In this document: piece after piece, positions 1 through 10,802 of the stretch
How positions within the stretch are numbered: the first letter of the stretch is position 1
Layout of the letters: each line of letters opens with the position of its first letter
Assembly: GCA_951802425.1 (NCBI GenBank)
Contig: OX637797.1
Span: forward strand, 3,348,001 to 3,412,000
Direction: 5' to 3'
DNA: 64,000 bases
DNA from: Clavaria fumosa
Lineage: Eukaryota > Basidiomycota > Agaricomycetes > Agaricales > Clavariaceae
The notes under the pieces: model-generated
What the model saw: only the letters and a program-made list of their open reading frames with translations
What the model was told of the DNA's origin: nothing
The model's database searches: none
Translations under genes and position numbers: made by a program

Positions 1-387
1 CCAGACACCATTCCACACATGGTAGCGCTGACTCTATTCTTCTAGGCGCGTCCTGGGAATGGCTACCTCCATCGTTTGCGGTCTCAACCTATGACCCCCC
101 TTGTCCCGAAGTTTCCCCCACCTACCTTTCTCAGCTCGCTCGTTTGTTTGCCCGCTTTCCCGCGTGGCCGTCGAGGACCGCAAATTTCTTCTGAAGGGCT
201 CGGGACCAGCTTGCGTGGAACTTTAACACGCATATCTGTACAGAGCATGTACACTGATCCGATCGTCATTTGTTGTGATCCTTGAATGGAATTAGCACAT
301 GGGATTTGAGATATGAACGCGTTTATATTGGTGAAGGAGCGAACACGTGATCCGCCACGCGTTGGCGGTACAGCCGTGTTGGCTGTC
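1..387. other. 5' flank of first gene, no gene recognised
   Basis: The short open frames here have no recognisable domain or splice structure. The stretch probably holds the promoter and leader of the oxidoreductase that follows. An in-frame ATG at 313 could extend that protein by 25 residues. Confidence 0.5.
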
Positions 388-2222
388 ATGCATCTCCTCG
401 GTGCATGGTTATCTGTGCTTAGTTCTGTCTTGTTTCCATTTCGATATCTGCCAGTCTCAGGCCCGACGCGTTCTTTTTGGACTGACTCTCCTGAAGCTAA
501 TCCACTGGCAAAACATGGTAGCACGGGCCTTCTCACCACAGATGCAGACGTCTGCATTATAGGTTCAGGAATCACAGGTGTCTCTGCCGCTTATGCCTTG
601 TCCAAGGCCAATATTGAGAAACCTCTTAAGGCTGTGATTTTTGAGGCTAGAGATTTTTGTCAGTGTATATCTTTCTGATTGAGTCCTGATCACTTACCGC
701 ATCTGAAACCCGCGACATACAGGCTCTGGTGCCACTGGTGTGTCCTTTCTGCTGGTCTTCATGACAAGTTTATTGACCTCTTGATCCGAAATGAAAGGTA
801 GGAACGGTGGTCATCTTACTCCGGATCCCTTCTTCTCTTTTTCTACACACTTGCAGGAGTACGGGACGCAGGAGGCCCTGCGTTCTATTGCTCTTGAGAG
901 TCACACAACTAAAAGCTTGCTGCATTTTATAGCTGATGCAAGCTTGGGGGATGCAGTTGATCTCGTGCAAAGCAGGCGTGCTGTCTTGATTTCTGATGAG
1001 GAACAAAGACAGATGCTACAAAGAGACTTTAATATGGCTAGGATGCACGGCGTAGATATGGGAGATGTGAATTGGGTGGACGCCGAGACGATGATGGCGG
1101 TGAGTGCAAATCTCCTTCTGTATAGTACTACTGCGTTCAATGCCGCGAAGAGCTACGGGACACGTTATCCCGCGATCATGTACCCTGGTAACAACCTATG
1201 GCCCCTCAAACTCGTGAATCATCTCTACCATGCCGCAGCGTCTATGTCTGGCTTGAATTTCTCCTTGTCCTTGCACACGCACACACCTGTTCTCGCCATC
1301 TCGCCCACACAAACGCTCGCCTCCTCGAGCTCGCCTCCTCGAGCACGCCGCCAGATACTGCATACGCCGCGTGGGGCAGTAACTTGCACGTCCGTGCTAC
1401 ACGCTAGCAATGCGTACACGCCACACCTCTTACCGCATCTGCACGAAATAATGCCCGTTAGGGGCCAGGTCATGGCACTCCGGCTGCACAGCGGCTATGC
1501 AGGGAGTGGAGTCGCTTGGTCAGCTCACGCAGGATCTGAGTACTGGTTCACACGCCCCGGCGGCGAGGGCACGGCATATGAGCCCATCGTCGTGCTTGGT
1601 GGTGCCAGGAATGCGTCACTCTCTGATCCACCAGATGAGACGTGGAATGTGAATGATGCGGAGGTGAATGAGGAGATTGGACAGGCTCTCAGGCATTTCC
1701 TTGGCAAGATATTTTTGCGGGAAAGAATAGAGACAACAGTTGAATGGGAATGGGCCAGTGTTTTCTTTGATCTGCACAGATTGCTGCTCACATGTGAAAC
1801 AGACTGGAATCATGGGGTTCACACCGTCAAAGGATCCCATTGTGTGCCCGCTCTCATTTGCTCGTCACACCTCAATGTCATTACTTACTCTATCCGTAAG
1901 GTTGGCCCCGTCCTGCTTCCTGGCCCGGATGGCAAGCCATCTTCAGAACATTGTGGTGAGTATCTAGCCGCCGGTTACAGTGGACACGGTATGACACGCG
2001 CATCTGGATGGTATGGCATTTCTTTTCACATCTGGTGTCATGGTTGACGGCCATGATAGTGCCGAGGCGCTTGTCGACATCATGCTGAATGAAATGCGCA
2101 ACATGGAAGTAGCAAAGGAACAGAGCTGGGGGGAGAGGTGGGAGTCTCAGAAGAGTGCAATTGAAAGCACAATGCCGGAATGGTTTCCGAGAAGATACTT
2201 GACTTGGAACCGAATTGGCTGA
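388..2222 (+). CDS. FAD-dependent oxidoreductase, DAO family (6 exons)
   Basis: Predicted exons are 388-658, 723-737, 798-1753, 1803-1841, 1901-2010 and 2060-2222, giving 517 residues. The N-terminus is hydrophobic (MHLLGAWLSVLSSVLFPF), possibly a signal or membrane anchor. A Rossmann dinucleotide motif follows (ADVCIIGSGITGVSAAYAL, GxGxxG), which binds the ADP part of FAD. Next come GATGRNGGH, TGIMGFTPS and AAGYSGHGM, blocks typical of fungal glycine/D-amino-acid-oxidase-like enzymes. The substrate cannot be told from sequence. The start at 388 was preferred to the in-frame ATG at 313 because the hydrophobic stretch begins there, as I recall for this family. Exon 2 is only 15 nt, and intron 3 (1754-1802) fits only a GC-AG boundary. 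The gene looks intact once spliced. Confidence 0.85.
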
Positions 2223-2419
2223 GACTCGGTTCATTTTGCTTCAGATACACTATAGGCTCTGGTGTTGTGTCTACTAATCTTGATGGTTTCATGCAATACT
2301 GTATACACTTGTGTAGAAAAGCTCGTTAGCTCAGACTCGCACGCACATTTTACAGTCAAAAACGGTTAAGCTTCCTGACAGACCGTTTGCCTAAAGAAGG
2401 GTACTGTAGCGCGCCAACC

Positions 2420-4545
2420 ATGGCGAAGAGGAAGAAAACGAAACGCGTGGGCGATAGAGGGCCACGCTATTTCGCAGCTGGACCCGGGTCTCATAGCTCC
2501 TCCGAAGACGATACAGATTCTGTTGTGGACGACTTGGATTCGCAACACCCTGCACCAATACTTCCTCTTTCGACATTTCAGCCTGTCCCGGACCAAAACA
2601 TATGGTACCTCTCGGCAAAGGAAGTCAACGACCTGGGCCTGTCGGAATGTGCAGGAACGTCTGCGACTCTTCTCGCTCTATGCGACGGGGACGCGGTGAC
2701 TCTTCTTGGTGTTTACACAATTACTGTGTTGCGTGGCTCCCTCCACATATCTGGCGTGAAACTTGAGGCTTCACGAACGATTCACCGGGTGTTTGCGCCG
2801 AGCTGCTCCCCTCTACCAGCGTTGACGTACGCCTCGGGTGAAGGGGATATCTTAGCATCCGTTCAACTACCTGTGCGTGTCCGCGCTCATTTGCCCCAGG
2901 AATGTGCCGTCGTCCTTGTTCAGGACCTGCAAACGGGCGTGGAGGGTCTGGAGAGGGTCTGTCAAACGTTTCGGTCCGTGTTCACTGTTTCCGAAAGACA
3001 GTTGCAGGATGCAGAGAGGAATTTGGGCGTTTCGGGAGCTTGTCTGGTATAAACATCCACTGTCTTCTGCGCTCTCAAGACTAATTGGTCTAGGTTACCA
3101 TCAGAACTCCAGATATTCAGCCCTTCATCCTCCCTCATGACTGGGACGAAGCTATGTCTTCCGTTGTCCCAGACGATCACCATCAGAGAGCTCACTTCGA
3201 TGTGGTTGTTTGCCTCGTTAAGGGACCAAAGAGGTCGGGGAAAAGTACATTTGCACGGACATTACTTAATCGTCTCACCACGAGGCCAGTGCGCCTCTTT
3301 GAGCTACTTTTCTATGTGCTCACCGTTGTGACGACATCAGCAGATATAGGAAGGTCGCGTTCCTGGAATGTGATACTGGTCAATCCGAGTTCACGCCTGC
3401 CGGCATGGTGAGCTTGAACATTATTGAATCACCCTTGTTTGGTGCGTGTTGCATATAAACCCTGAGCGGAGCAGTGAAGATGACATTCACTCCCTTATGC
3501 AGGGCCGCCGTTCACCCACCCTAGTCTTCCGCATGTTGCACATTACCTTGGCTCGACTACGCCGCTGTCATCCCCTTCTGATTACCTCAGTGCTATACAA
3601 GCCCTCGTTCAATCCTACCATTTAGAAATTCAAAGCCAGATAGAAACACCCACGGATGATGACCCAAGGATCTCGGACATAATTCCTCTTGTCGTGAATA
3701 CTATGGGTTGGACAAAAGGCCTCGGGCTTGATCTCATGCAAAAGATTGAAGTCCTGGTGGAAGCAACCGATTTATTTGAAATCGAGAACCCGGCACCCGA
3801 GTTTGCTAGACCGAGATCTCCGCTGCCATCCAGGACGTTGAGAGCGCATAAACTTCGGACACATCTCCTACAGCCTATCGCCTCGTCACTCCTGCCGTCT
3901 AGATATACTCCTGCGGACTACCGTAACCTTTCTATCCTCTCGTATTTTCATGCCGTGTTCCCCTCTGTACCCAAGAACAATCTGCAGCAGGTCACCGTGG
4001 CTCATTGGGATGCTTCATTGCCCCTGTGTGCTCAGCCGCCATATCAAGTTGATTGGACTGTGGCGTTGGACAAAGTCATCTTAACAGGTGCTGGTGCTGA
4101 GGACGTGGTTCCTGCCGAGGTGGGGCGTGTGCTAAATGGCGCCATCGTGGGGCTCGTCGCCTGCGAATTAGGCATGGTTGCACCGTGTGACCCTTCTTCT
4201 GCACAAGTGAACTCGGCGCTTCCGTATGTGCAGGGCCAACCCGCACCTTCCCCATGGACTTCTACCTGCCATGGACTCGCCCTAGTTCGCGCAATATCAG
4301 GGACGACCACGCATCTACATGTGCTTACACCTCTCCCGCCGCAGTTATTGGGGAAATGCAGAGTTGCAGTAAAAGGCGAGTTGGAACTCCCAGTGTGGGG
4401 CATGCTGGACTTTAGGAGCGCCGATGACGGGGTGGCTGGGGTCGAGCAGGGCAAGGTGCCATTCTTGCAGTGGGGAAAGGGAGAGGGCCTCGGTGCGGAG
4501 CGGAGGAGGGTACGTAGGAATTTGATGCGCTGGGGTCAGATGTGA
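2420..4545 (+). CDS. GRC3: Polynucleotide 5'-hydroxyl-kinase Grc3 (NOL9 family)
   Basis: Four exons (2420-3046, 3094-3284, 3341-3441, 3503-4545) give 653 residues. In the family this nucleolar enzyme phosphorylates the 5'-OH end made when Las1 cuts the ITS2 pre-rRNA, so it acts in 60S ribosome maturation. Visible signs are a basic N-terminus (KRKKTKR), an acidic serine-rich stretch, the Walker A loop GPKRSGKST near residues 250-260, the block FLECDTGQSEFTPAGMVSL, and NTMGWTKGLGLDL, all characteristic of Clp1/Grc3 kinases. Intron 2 (3285-3340) restores the frame only with a GC donor (GCCAGT). The gene starts about 200 bp after the oxidoreductase stop, on the same strand. Confidence 0.9.
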
Positions 4546-5062
4546 GGATTGCATGCTTTTTTTTCTGAGTCTGGCGGTTTAGCCGTTATGTTGTCAGTGT
4601 ATTGTACCACACTGTCACCAATTCGAAATGACTTCCGAGCTGGTCTCAATGAAGATGTATGGCACAATTTGAGAAGAGATCTGCAGCCTTTGTAAATACC
4701 ATTGGCTGCACTGAAGTCGCGCAGAACGCACATTCATCGGTGGCCCTACAGTACTTCACTAAAAAGGGCACAGCACAGCAACAAAAAAAGTGCGCTTGAC
4801 CCTCGTGACGGTGACGGTGATCGGAAATCCAATCGCAACCGCACAACCGCAACGGACGGTCCACGGACAGGGACGACCAGCATTCGCATGTCGGGCTGCT
4901 TGGCCCCCACTCGCTGATTTCCCAAGCCTGGATATTCTTGTCGCTCCTTTGCCACCAACTTCTCTCGTCACATCTTCACCTTAAAACGTTGTTCAACGCC
5001 AGCGCGTCACTCTTTGACTCTTTTTTCACACCCCCAATCACTTTCGGTGTTAATTTTCGTCG
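4546..5062. other. Intergenic region, no gene seen
   Basis: This stretch holds the 3' end of GRC3 and the promoter/leader of the next gene. No ORF shows conserved motifs. A CGT/GAC-rich patch lies at about 4800-4870. Confidence 0.5.
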
Positions 5063-8000
5063 ATGCAAGTCGACAGGAGAGCATACGAGTTGCGGGACTC
5101 GACCAACGACCCTAGTCTTAGCCACTCGGACTTGGGCCATTACTCGGTCGAAGACGAAGAGCATTCTGTCCTCGAAGACGACTCTGATGGTGAAGGCCAC
5201 GAAGCGGATGATTACATGGACGAAGATGATGGATCGTCCTCCCTATCAATACCAAACGAATCTATCGACTTCGACTTGGTGTACTCTCTGCATAGTTTTG
5301 CTGCAACCGTAGAAGGCCAAGCCAACGTCATGAAGGGCGACAGCCTGTTTCTCATGGACGACAGCAATAGCTACTGGTGGCTTGTTCGGGTTCTCAAGAC
5401 TCAAGAAGTGGGATACATCCCAGCGGAGAACATTGAGACCCCTTTCGAACGTCTGGCTAGGTTGAACAAACACCGCAATGTCGATGTAAGGATTCAGTTT
5501 CTGGACTGAGTCGGCATGGCTGACGCATGTCCTAGCTGGCATCTGCCACACAAGCCGAGCTTCAGGAAGATCTACATGCCTCACAAAACCGTCAGCGTAT
5601 CAACCTCACTACCCGTCAAGGCCAACCACCCTCGGGAAATATCCAAGACCCACAGTCCAGATCTCCGAGAGGCGTAGCATTCACGCCCACACTTTCCGTA
5701 CACCGATATCCGCCAGCAGTCTGGAACGAAGACGAGATTGAAGAGGACGTGGAATGGGACGATGGGGAGTACGAGGATGAGGACCCGGACCTTGCGGATG
5801 AGCAGGAGCAGCAAAGGCGCGCCGAGATGGCCGCGGCAGGCACATTGCCACTATTGGACCCCGACGATGGGATGGGCTGGGACGATAGCGTCGCAGAGAC
5901 CATGCAGCAGACACGACAACTGGATCTGCAGTCGCAGCTTCGTGCTCCACCGCCAGGGAATGGATATGTTGTGGAACAGCAATTACAATTGCAGCAGCAA
6001 ATACTCCAGCAGCAACAGCAACAGAAACTTGCGTTGTCGCAACAACAACAGCAACTACAGCAACAGCAACTACAGCAGCAACAACAGCAGCAGCAGCAAC
6101 AACTACAACAACAGGCGGATAGCGCAGCATCCGCACAACAGCAAGCCCTTGCGAAGATAGCGGCGTCTCGTGACCGCGTCGTCACTCCAAACCAGGACTC
6201 CTCGCCGACGCCCTCCACGACCAAGTTCATCGATCCTCTGGAAGCAACGGAGACCCGCAAGCTTACAACGACCCCGACTCTTCTACGAGAGGACCAAGAC
6301 ACTTACTCGGGTAGGGGAAAGGTCTCACCCAGTGCCGTCGCCACGACACAGCCCGACGAGCGCACAAGGCCGAGGGAGGAGGAGGATTCTTCCGAGGATG
6401 CGGCTAGGAAGAAACACAAAGGCAAGGAGAAGAGTGGCTCTGTCAGCTCGATCACAAGTTCCAAGTCTGTTGCCTCCACCGGGAAGGCGACCGACGACAG
6501 CCAAAGGGACTCCCCAGAAAAGAAGGACAAAAAGAAGAAGGGTGTCTTCAGTGGCCTTTTTAGCCGCAAGAAAGACAAGAGCAAGGATAAATCGTCGTCC
6601 TCTGATGTTGAAGCTCGCACGTCGGACGATTCAAGCCGGCCAAGCAGCCGTCCTTCTATCACTGGGACGGACCTCACATCCTCTCCAACGGCGATAAGTA
6701 CTGTACAACAGCAGCCGCAGGTCCAACAGCCGCAGGTCCAATCTAGCACGACCTACAGCCCAGCTGACCCCAAACGCAATGTCCAAGTCCAGCAACCGCA
6801 GCAACAGCCACAGCAGCAAGCCCAGGCACAGGCAACCCTTTCCCAAGTCTCCCAACATGCTTCACAGCTTCGCCAACGCGATCAGCAACAACAAGCATTG
6901 TATCAGCAATATCTTAACCGTTCGCCTGCTACTCCTCCGGAAGCTCAACCTTCGTATGGACTACAATCTGTCTCCGCGATCATGGCTTCAACTTCACTTA
7001 ATAGCTCAGCTTCCAGTTCTGGCCTTGGCCCTCCTGCGGCTAGGCCTCGACCAGGGTCGCTGATCCTATCACCTGCCGCTGTTGATGGCCACGTTCATGA
7101 ACTCAGCGTCATTCGCGTCTTCGCTGGGAAAAAGATCCAAACTGAAGCCACTTTCAAAACTGTACTTCTCAATTCATCAACGACTTCGTCCGAGCTCGTC
7201 AAGCAAGCGATCCAGCGGTTCAGGCTGGACCAGGGTGACGATTTTAGTGACTACTACTTAACCATCAAGCAGGTAGAGGGCTCTTCGGCTGTCCTCGGAC
7301 CGGACGAAAATCCACTGCGCGTGTTTGAAACGCTTGTTGAACGCTCTCTGGAGCTGCCAAAGGTCAAGCGGAGCAGCGTAGGCAGCATTAGCTCGGTGGC
7401 CAGCAATCTTTCCATGCATCCCGCGATCAAGAAGCTGTCCATGAACGACTTCACTGACGACTCGGCTGTAAAATTCTACTTGAATCGCAAGAGTGACGAC
7501 GAAAGCAGCGAGAGTCTTGGTGAATCGGATGCCGGTCATGCGGATAGCTTACAGGGAGATCGCTCATCGGACAGTCGGTCGAGATCAAAATACCTTGCCG
7601 TCGCAACGGGCAACAACAGCGTCACACCCGAACGATTCAGCTCTCCGTCGTACCGGTTCCCTGTACAACTTGTGATCCACCCTGAAGACCTTCCGGATGA
7701 CATGGTCTTCGACCCGACGACCGAAGCCGTCGTCTTCAAGCACACACTACGTGATAGGTCACCCCGGGGTGGCCCCTCTGGTGTGTCGCAGACCAAGAGG
7801 CGCAAGGTCTTTGTTTTCCCCAAGAACGTTACCGTTGCAGAGGTGATTGAGCTCGGCTTGGAGAGGTTTGGAATACAGGAGGGTGTCGTAGACGGCGGCG
7901 ACGAAGTAGAGGACAAGTTGACCAAGAGACGAAGTTTCACGCGGGTTCGCTACGTGCTGATGGCCCAAGTTAGTGGAAACCCAGGTGAGTCAAAGAAGCT

Positions 8001-9529
8001 AATCACCGTTGCTCTCCTCCCTAACCCTCTCTCCTCCTCCCTAAGAGCGTGAGCTGGCCCCATCTAGTAGAGTCATCGATGCATTCCCGCGCCCGCCTAC
8101 CAACCGATTAACCGATCGACGGTCTGCGGAGAAACGGCGGTCGGTCGACTCCGCGATGCTCCTGGGCTCCCTGGACGACGTACACCCGGACGACCCGACA
8201 TTTATTCTGCGGAGGGCCGTCTCCTACCGCCACGCCTCGCGGCACCGGACGTCAGCGCCATTGGACGAGATTGCATTGCAACAATTTCATTTGCACCGAG
8301 AGTCCGCGCTGTCACAGTCAAGCGCTGGCTCGGATGCAACGGTCTCGGCTGCTGAAGACGGTAAGCACCAAGGCCCCTCCAGGCAAGAGATCATCGCGGC
8401 ACAGCGGGCAGCTACAAGGGCGAACCAAAAGGCGATTCTCTCCGCGCAGACGAACTCAGTGCGCGGGGTGGACATCTTGCTGCCCGGGAACGTGATGCTC
8501 CGGAGCTCGCGCTACGAGACGGACGACCGGATGCGATACTCCTACGTCGAGCCGGATGGGGAGACGTACGACATCAGTGATATCGTCGAAGAGGAGTGGC
8601 GTGAGGGCGAAGCGCCGGACGGGAACGGGGACGGGAAGGATTTGCTGCAGGGTGTGCTTGGGCTGGACCCGAACCGCGACGCGCTCGGCGACCGCCTGGA
8701 CCGCGTGCTGAACAAGGTGAAGGTGGGGAGGCCGCCCGCGCTGGGGGTGTCGTCGCCGCGGGACAGCCGTGATTCGATGCGCTCGGCCACCTCGGAGTAC
8801 TCAGAAGACTCTCGCGCAGGCGCCGCGGCAGCGGCCACTGCTGCCGCTATGGGGGTATCTACGGCACGGTTAGGCGCGCGTAGTAACACGCCTACGACGT
8901 CTGGCGGCGCGGCGGCGCGGCCGGGCGCTTCTTCTCCCGTCTTATCTTCGAGACCGGGGGCTGCTGCAGCCGCTGGTGCTGGGCAAGTTCAGCCGAGATC
9001 ACGGACAAATACGCCAACCAGCAATCACCGCGTGGCTACGGACCGGCGTCAGGGACCGGGCTCCAATATAACCCCAGAGGTGTCACCATCGCACGGTGGG
9101 AGCGGGAGTTACTCAACGCCAACGCCATCGGGGACGCGCCGGAAACGAGGGCTCACGTCGATACCGAAGGATGAGTTTGGGGTCGCCCACATGCTGGCGA
9201 TTATTGGGTACAGCGGGCGACTGCCTACGACGACGACAGCGGGCAACACAAGTGCAACTGCGTCTGTGGCCTCGCCACCACCACTCGACCCGATCGAGCG
9301 GCTCTTGTTTGGACAGCCGATTGACCGGGCATCGCTGCACCCGCAGATACGGGAGATGTACGCCGGGGCATTTAAGCGGCTGGAGGACATGGACAAGGTC
9401 TGTTTTTTTTCCAGATTATGGTTTAGGTGATGCCCAAGTGCGATTTCTGTTGAAACTGATCCGTGTGTTTGTTTTTTCTGTCAGACTCTGGATGACTGTC
9501 TCCAACAAACGATCAACGGGGCCAAATAA
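5063..9529 (+). CDS. SH3 and Ras-association domain scaffold protein
   Basis: Exons 5063-5485, 5536-7984, 8046-9397 and 9485-9529 give 1422 residues. An SH3 domain lies at about residues 69-125 (LVYSLHSFAA, SYWWLVRV, GYIPAENIETP) after an acidic N-terminus. Then come an acidic region, a poly-Q tract near residues 288-334, a Lys/Ser-rich stretch, a Ras-association/ubiquitin-like fold near 661-742 (ELSVIRVFAGKKIQ, RVFETLVERS), and a second RA-like block near 849-955 (RKVFVFPKNVTVAEVIELGL). The Ala/Ser-rich tail ends in a short last exon (TLDDCLQQTINGAK). The SH3 resembles that of Bud14/Tea4-type polarity proteins, so a role linking Ras-like GTPases to polar growth is plausible but inferred. The start is the first ATG of the long open frame. 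Confidence 0.8.
5977..6114 (+). repeat. CAG/CAA glutamine-codon tract
   Basis: A mostly uninterrupted run of CAG and CAA codons encodes glutamine inside the SH3/RA scaffold. The mix of CAA and CAG should slow expansion compared with a pure CAG run. The cysteine-rich ORF on the opposite strand is a mirror of this repeat. Confidence 0.9.
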
Positions 9530-10802
9530 TGATATCGCACGCAGAAGGCTGCCCCTGATTACTTTGTATTTTTGCTTCTATTTTTTCCCCTGTTATCTCA
9601 TCGCGCCTGGGACGGGTTCTTGGGATCGTCACACGATGGTTCGTCGATCTTTAATATCCTTTTTTGTCGTCCATTCCTCTCATCTATGATTTCCCCCGTC
9701 TCTCTTTTGAGATGGATGATTTGTGTATAACTTGCTATGTTACATACAACAAGTTTGCGGTGATCGCCCGCTTCATTCCTAATCTATGCGTTTTTTTTTG
9801 GCATGTCAATCGGCAGGGATCCTTCCGGATCTCGAGTGTCATCACGAGTTCTCACACGACCCTGGAGGCCTTCATAACCCTGTGAGCGACATCAAGAGTA
9901 TTGTCTGTTTCCTGCCCCTTGGGGCAGCTTTTCCCGTCGCGTGCTCAGGAACATTTCAACTTTTTTGCCTTCAAGGACACCCGGGTGCTGCACATTGCGA
10001 GACGAGAGAAGGAGCCAGCTTTCATTGCATCGGGACCCTTTCGGTTCAGCCATTACCTGGCATCAGAGAGTGCCACGCACATGTGGACCTTGGGATCTGT
10101 TGAACGCTGAATCGGGGATGCACGTTTCTAAGAAGCAATGACACTTACACACGCGTTACATGTTGTTGGTGGTGCAGACCATGTGACCTTGCGAGTTTGC
10201 TGATACATGCTGAGTGACAAATGGTTTTAGTTAGAAGCATTGCCTACGAGAAAAGAGTTCTGCCGGGTTTCTAGGCTATGCAACACATGCGGAATGAATG
10301 GTCAGCCACAAGCCTGACCAAGTACAGGAACAGGATTTTGAATCTCTCACCGCATGACCAGTTGTCGGCGATCAAACCAAGCGATGAGTTGGTGGTTATC
10401 TCGCCGTTCGTCCTGCTAGACACTCTCTCGATACGACCGTTAGGAGTGCACATCCTATACTGTCATCACGGCAAGCTGGGTTAACGCTGGACAGACTTGC
10501 ATCTGAAAATTGGCTGCACCATTCTCGTGAATATGCACACACGGCCGTCTTTATCCGAATTGCGACCTGCCAGAATGGGTGATGCACGCGGTACTTATGG
10601 TCCCTTATGCCGCAATGTCTCGCGCGTGATATCCTTTCTTGGCATAATACCCATATCTGGAGGTCGAGAACGAACGTGGGTTCAGGGAAAGGTTAACGCG
10701 CTTCCCCTACCGGGAACTTCAGGAACTCCACAATGGCCCCCCATTATAAAGGATTCACCCAGATAATGCAGGCGCTCTCCCAGGCCTGTCGCATTTCTCA
10801 CA
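9530..10802. promoter_or_regulatory. Long intergenic/promoter region upstream of the phosphate transporter
   Basis: No convincing gene is present in this 1.27 kb. A TATA box (TATAAA, 10745-10750) sits 53 bp before the transporter ATG at 10803. An AACGTG (complement CACGTT, the weaker Pho4-type core) occurs near 10672. Whether this fungus uses a Pho4-like factor here is not shown. Confidence 0.5.

Noticed and set aside
5616..6302. Long minus-strand frame with runs of cysteine opposite the SH3/RA gene
   Set aside because: It is the mirror of the CAG/CAA tract and has no splice structure or domain of its own.
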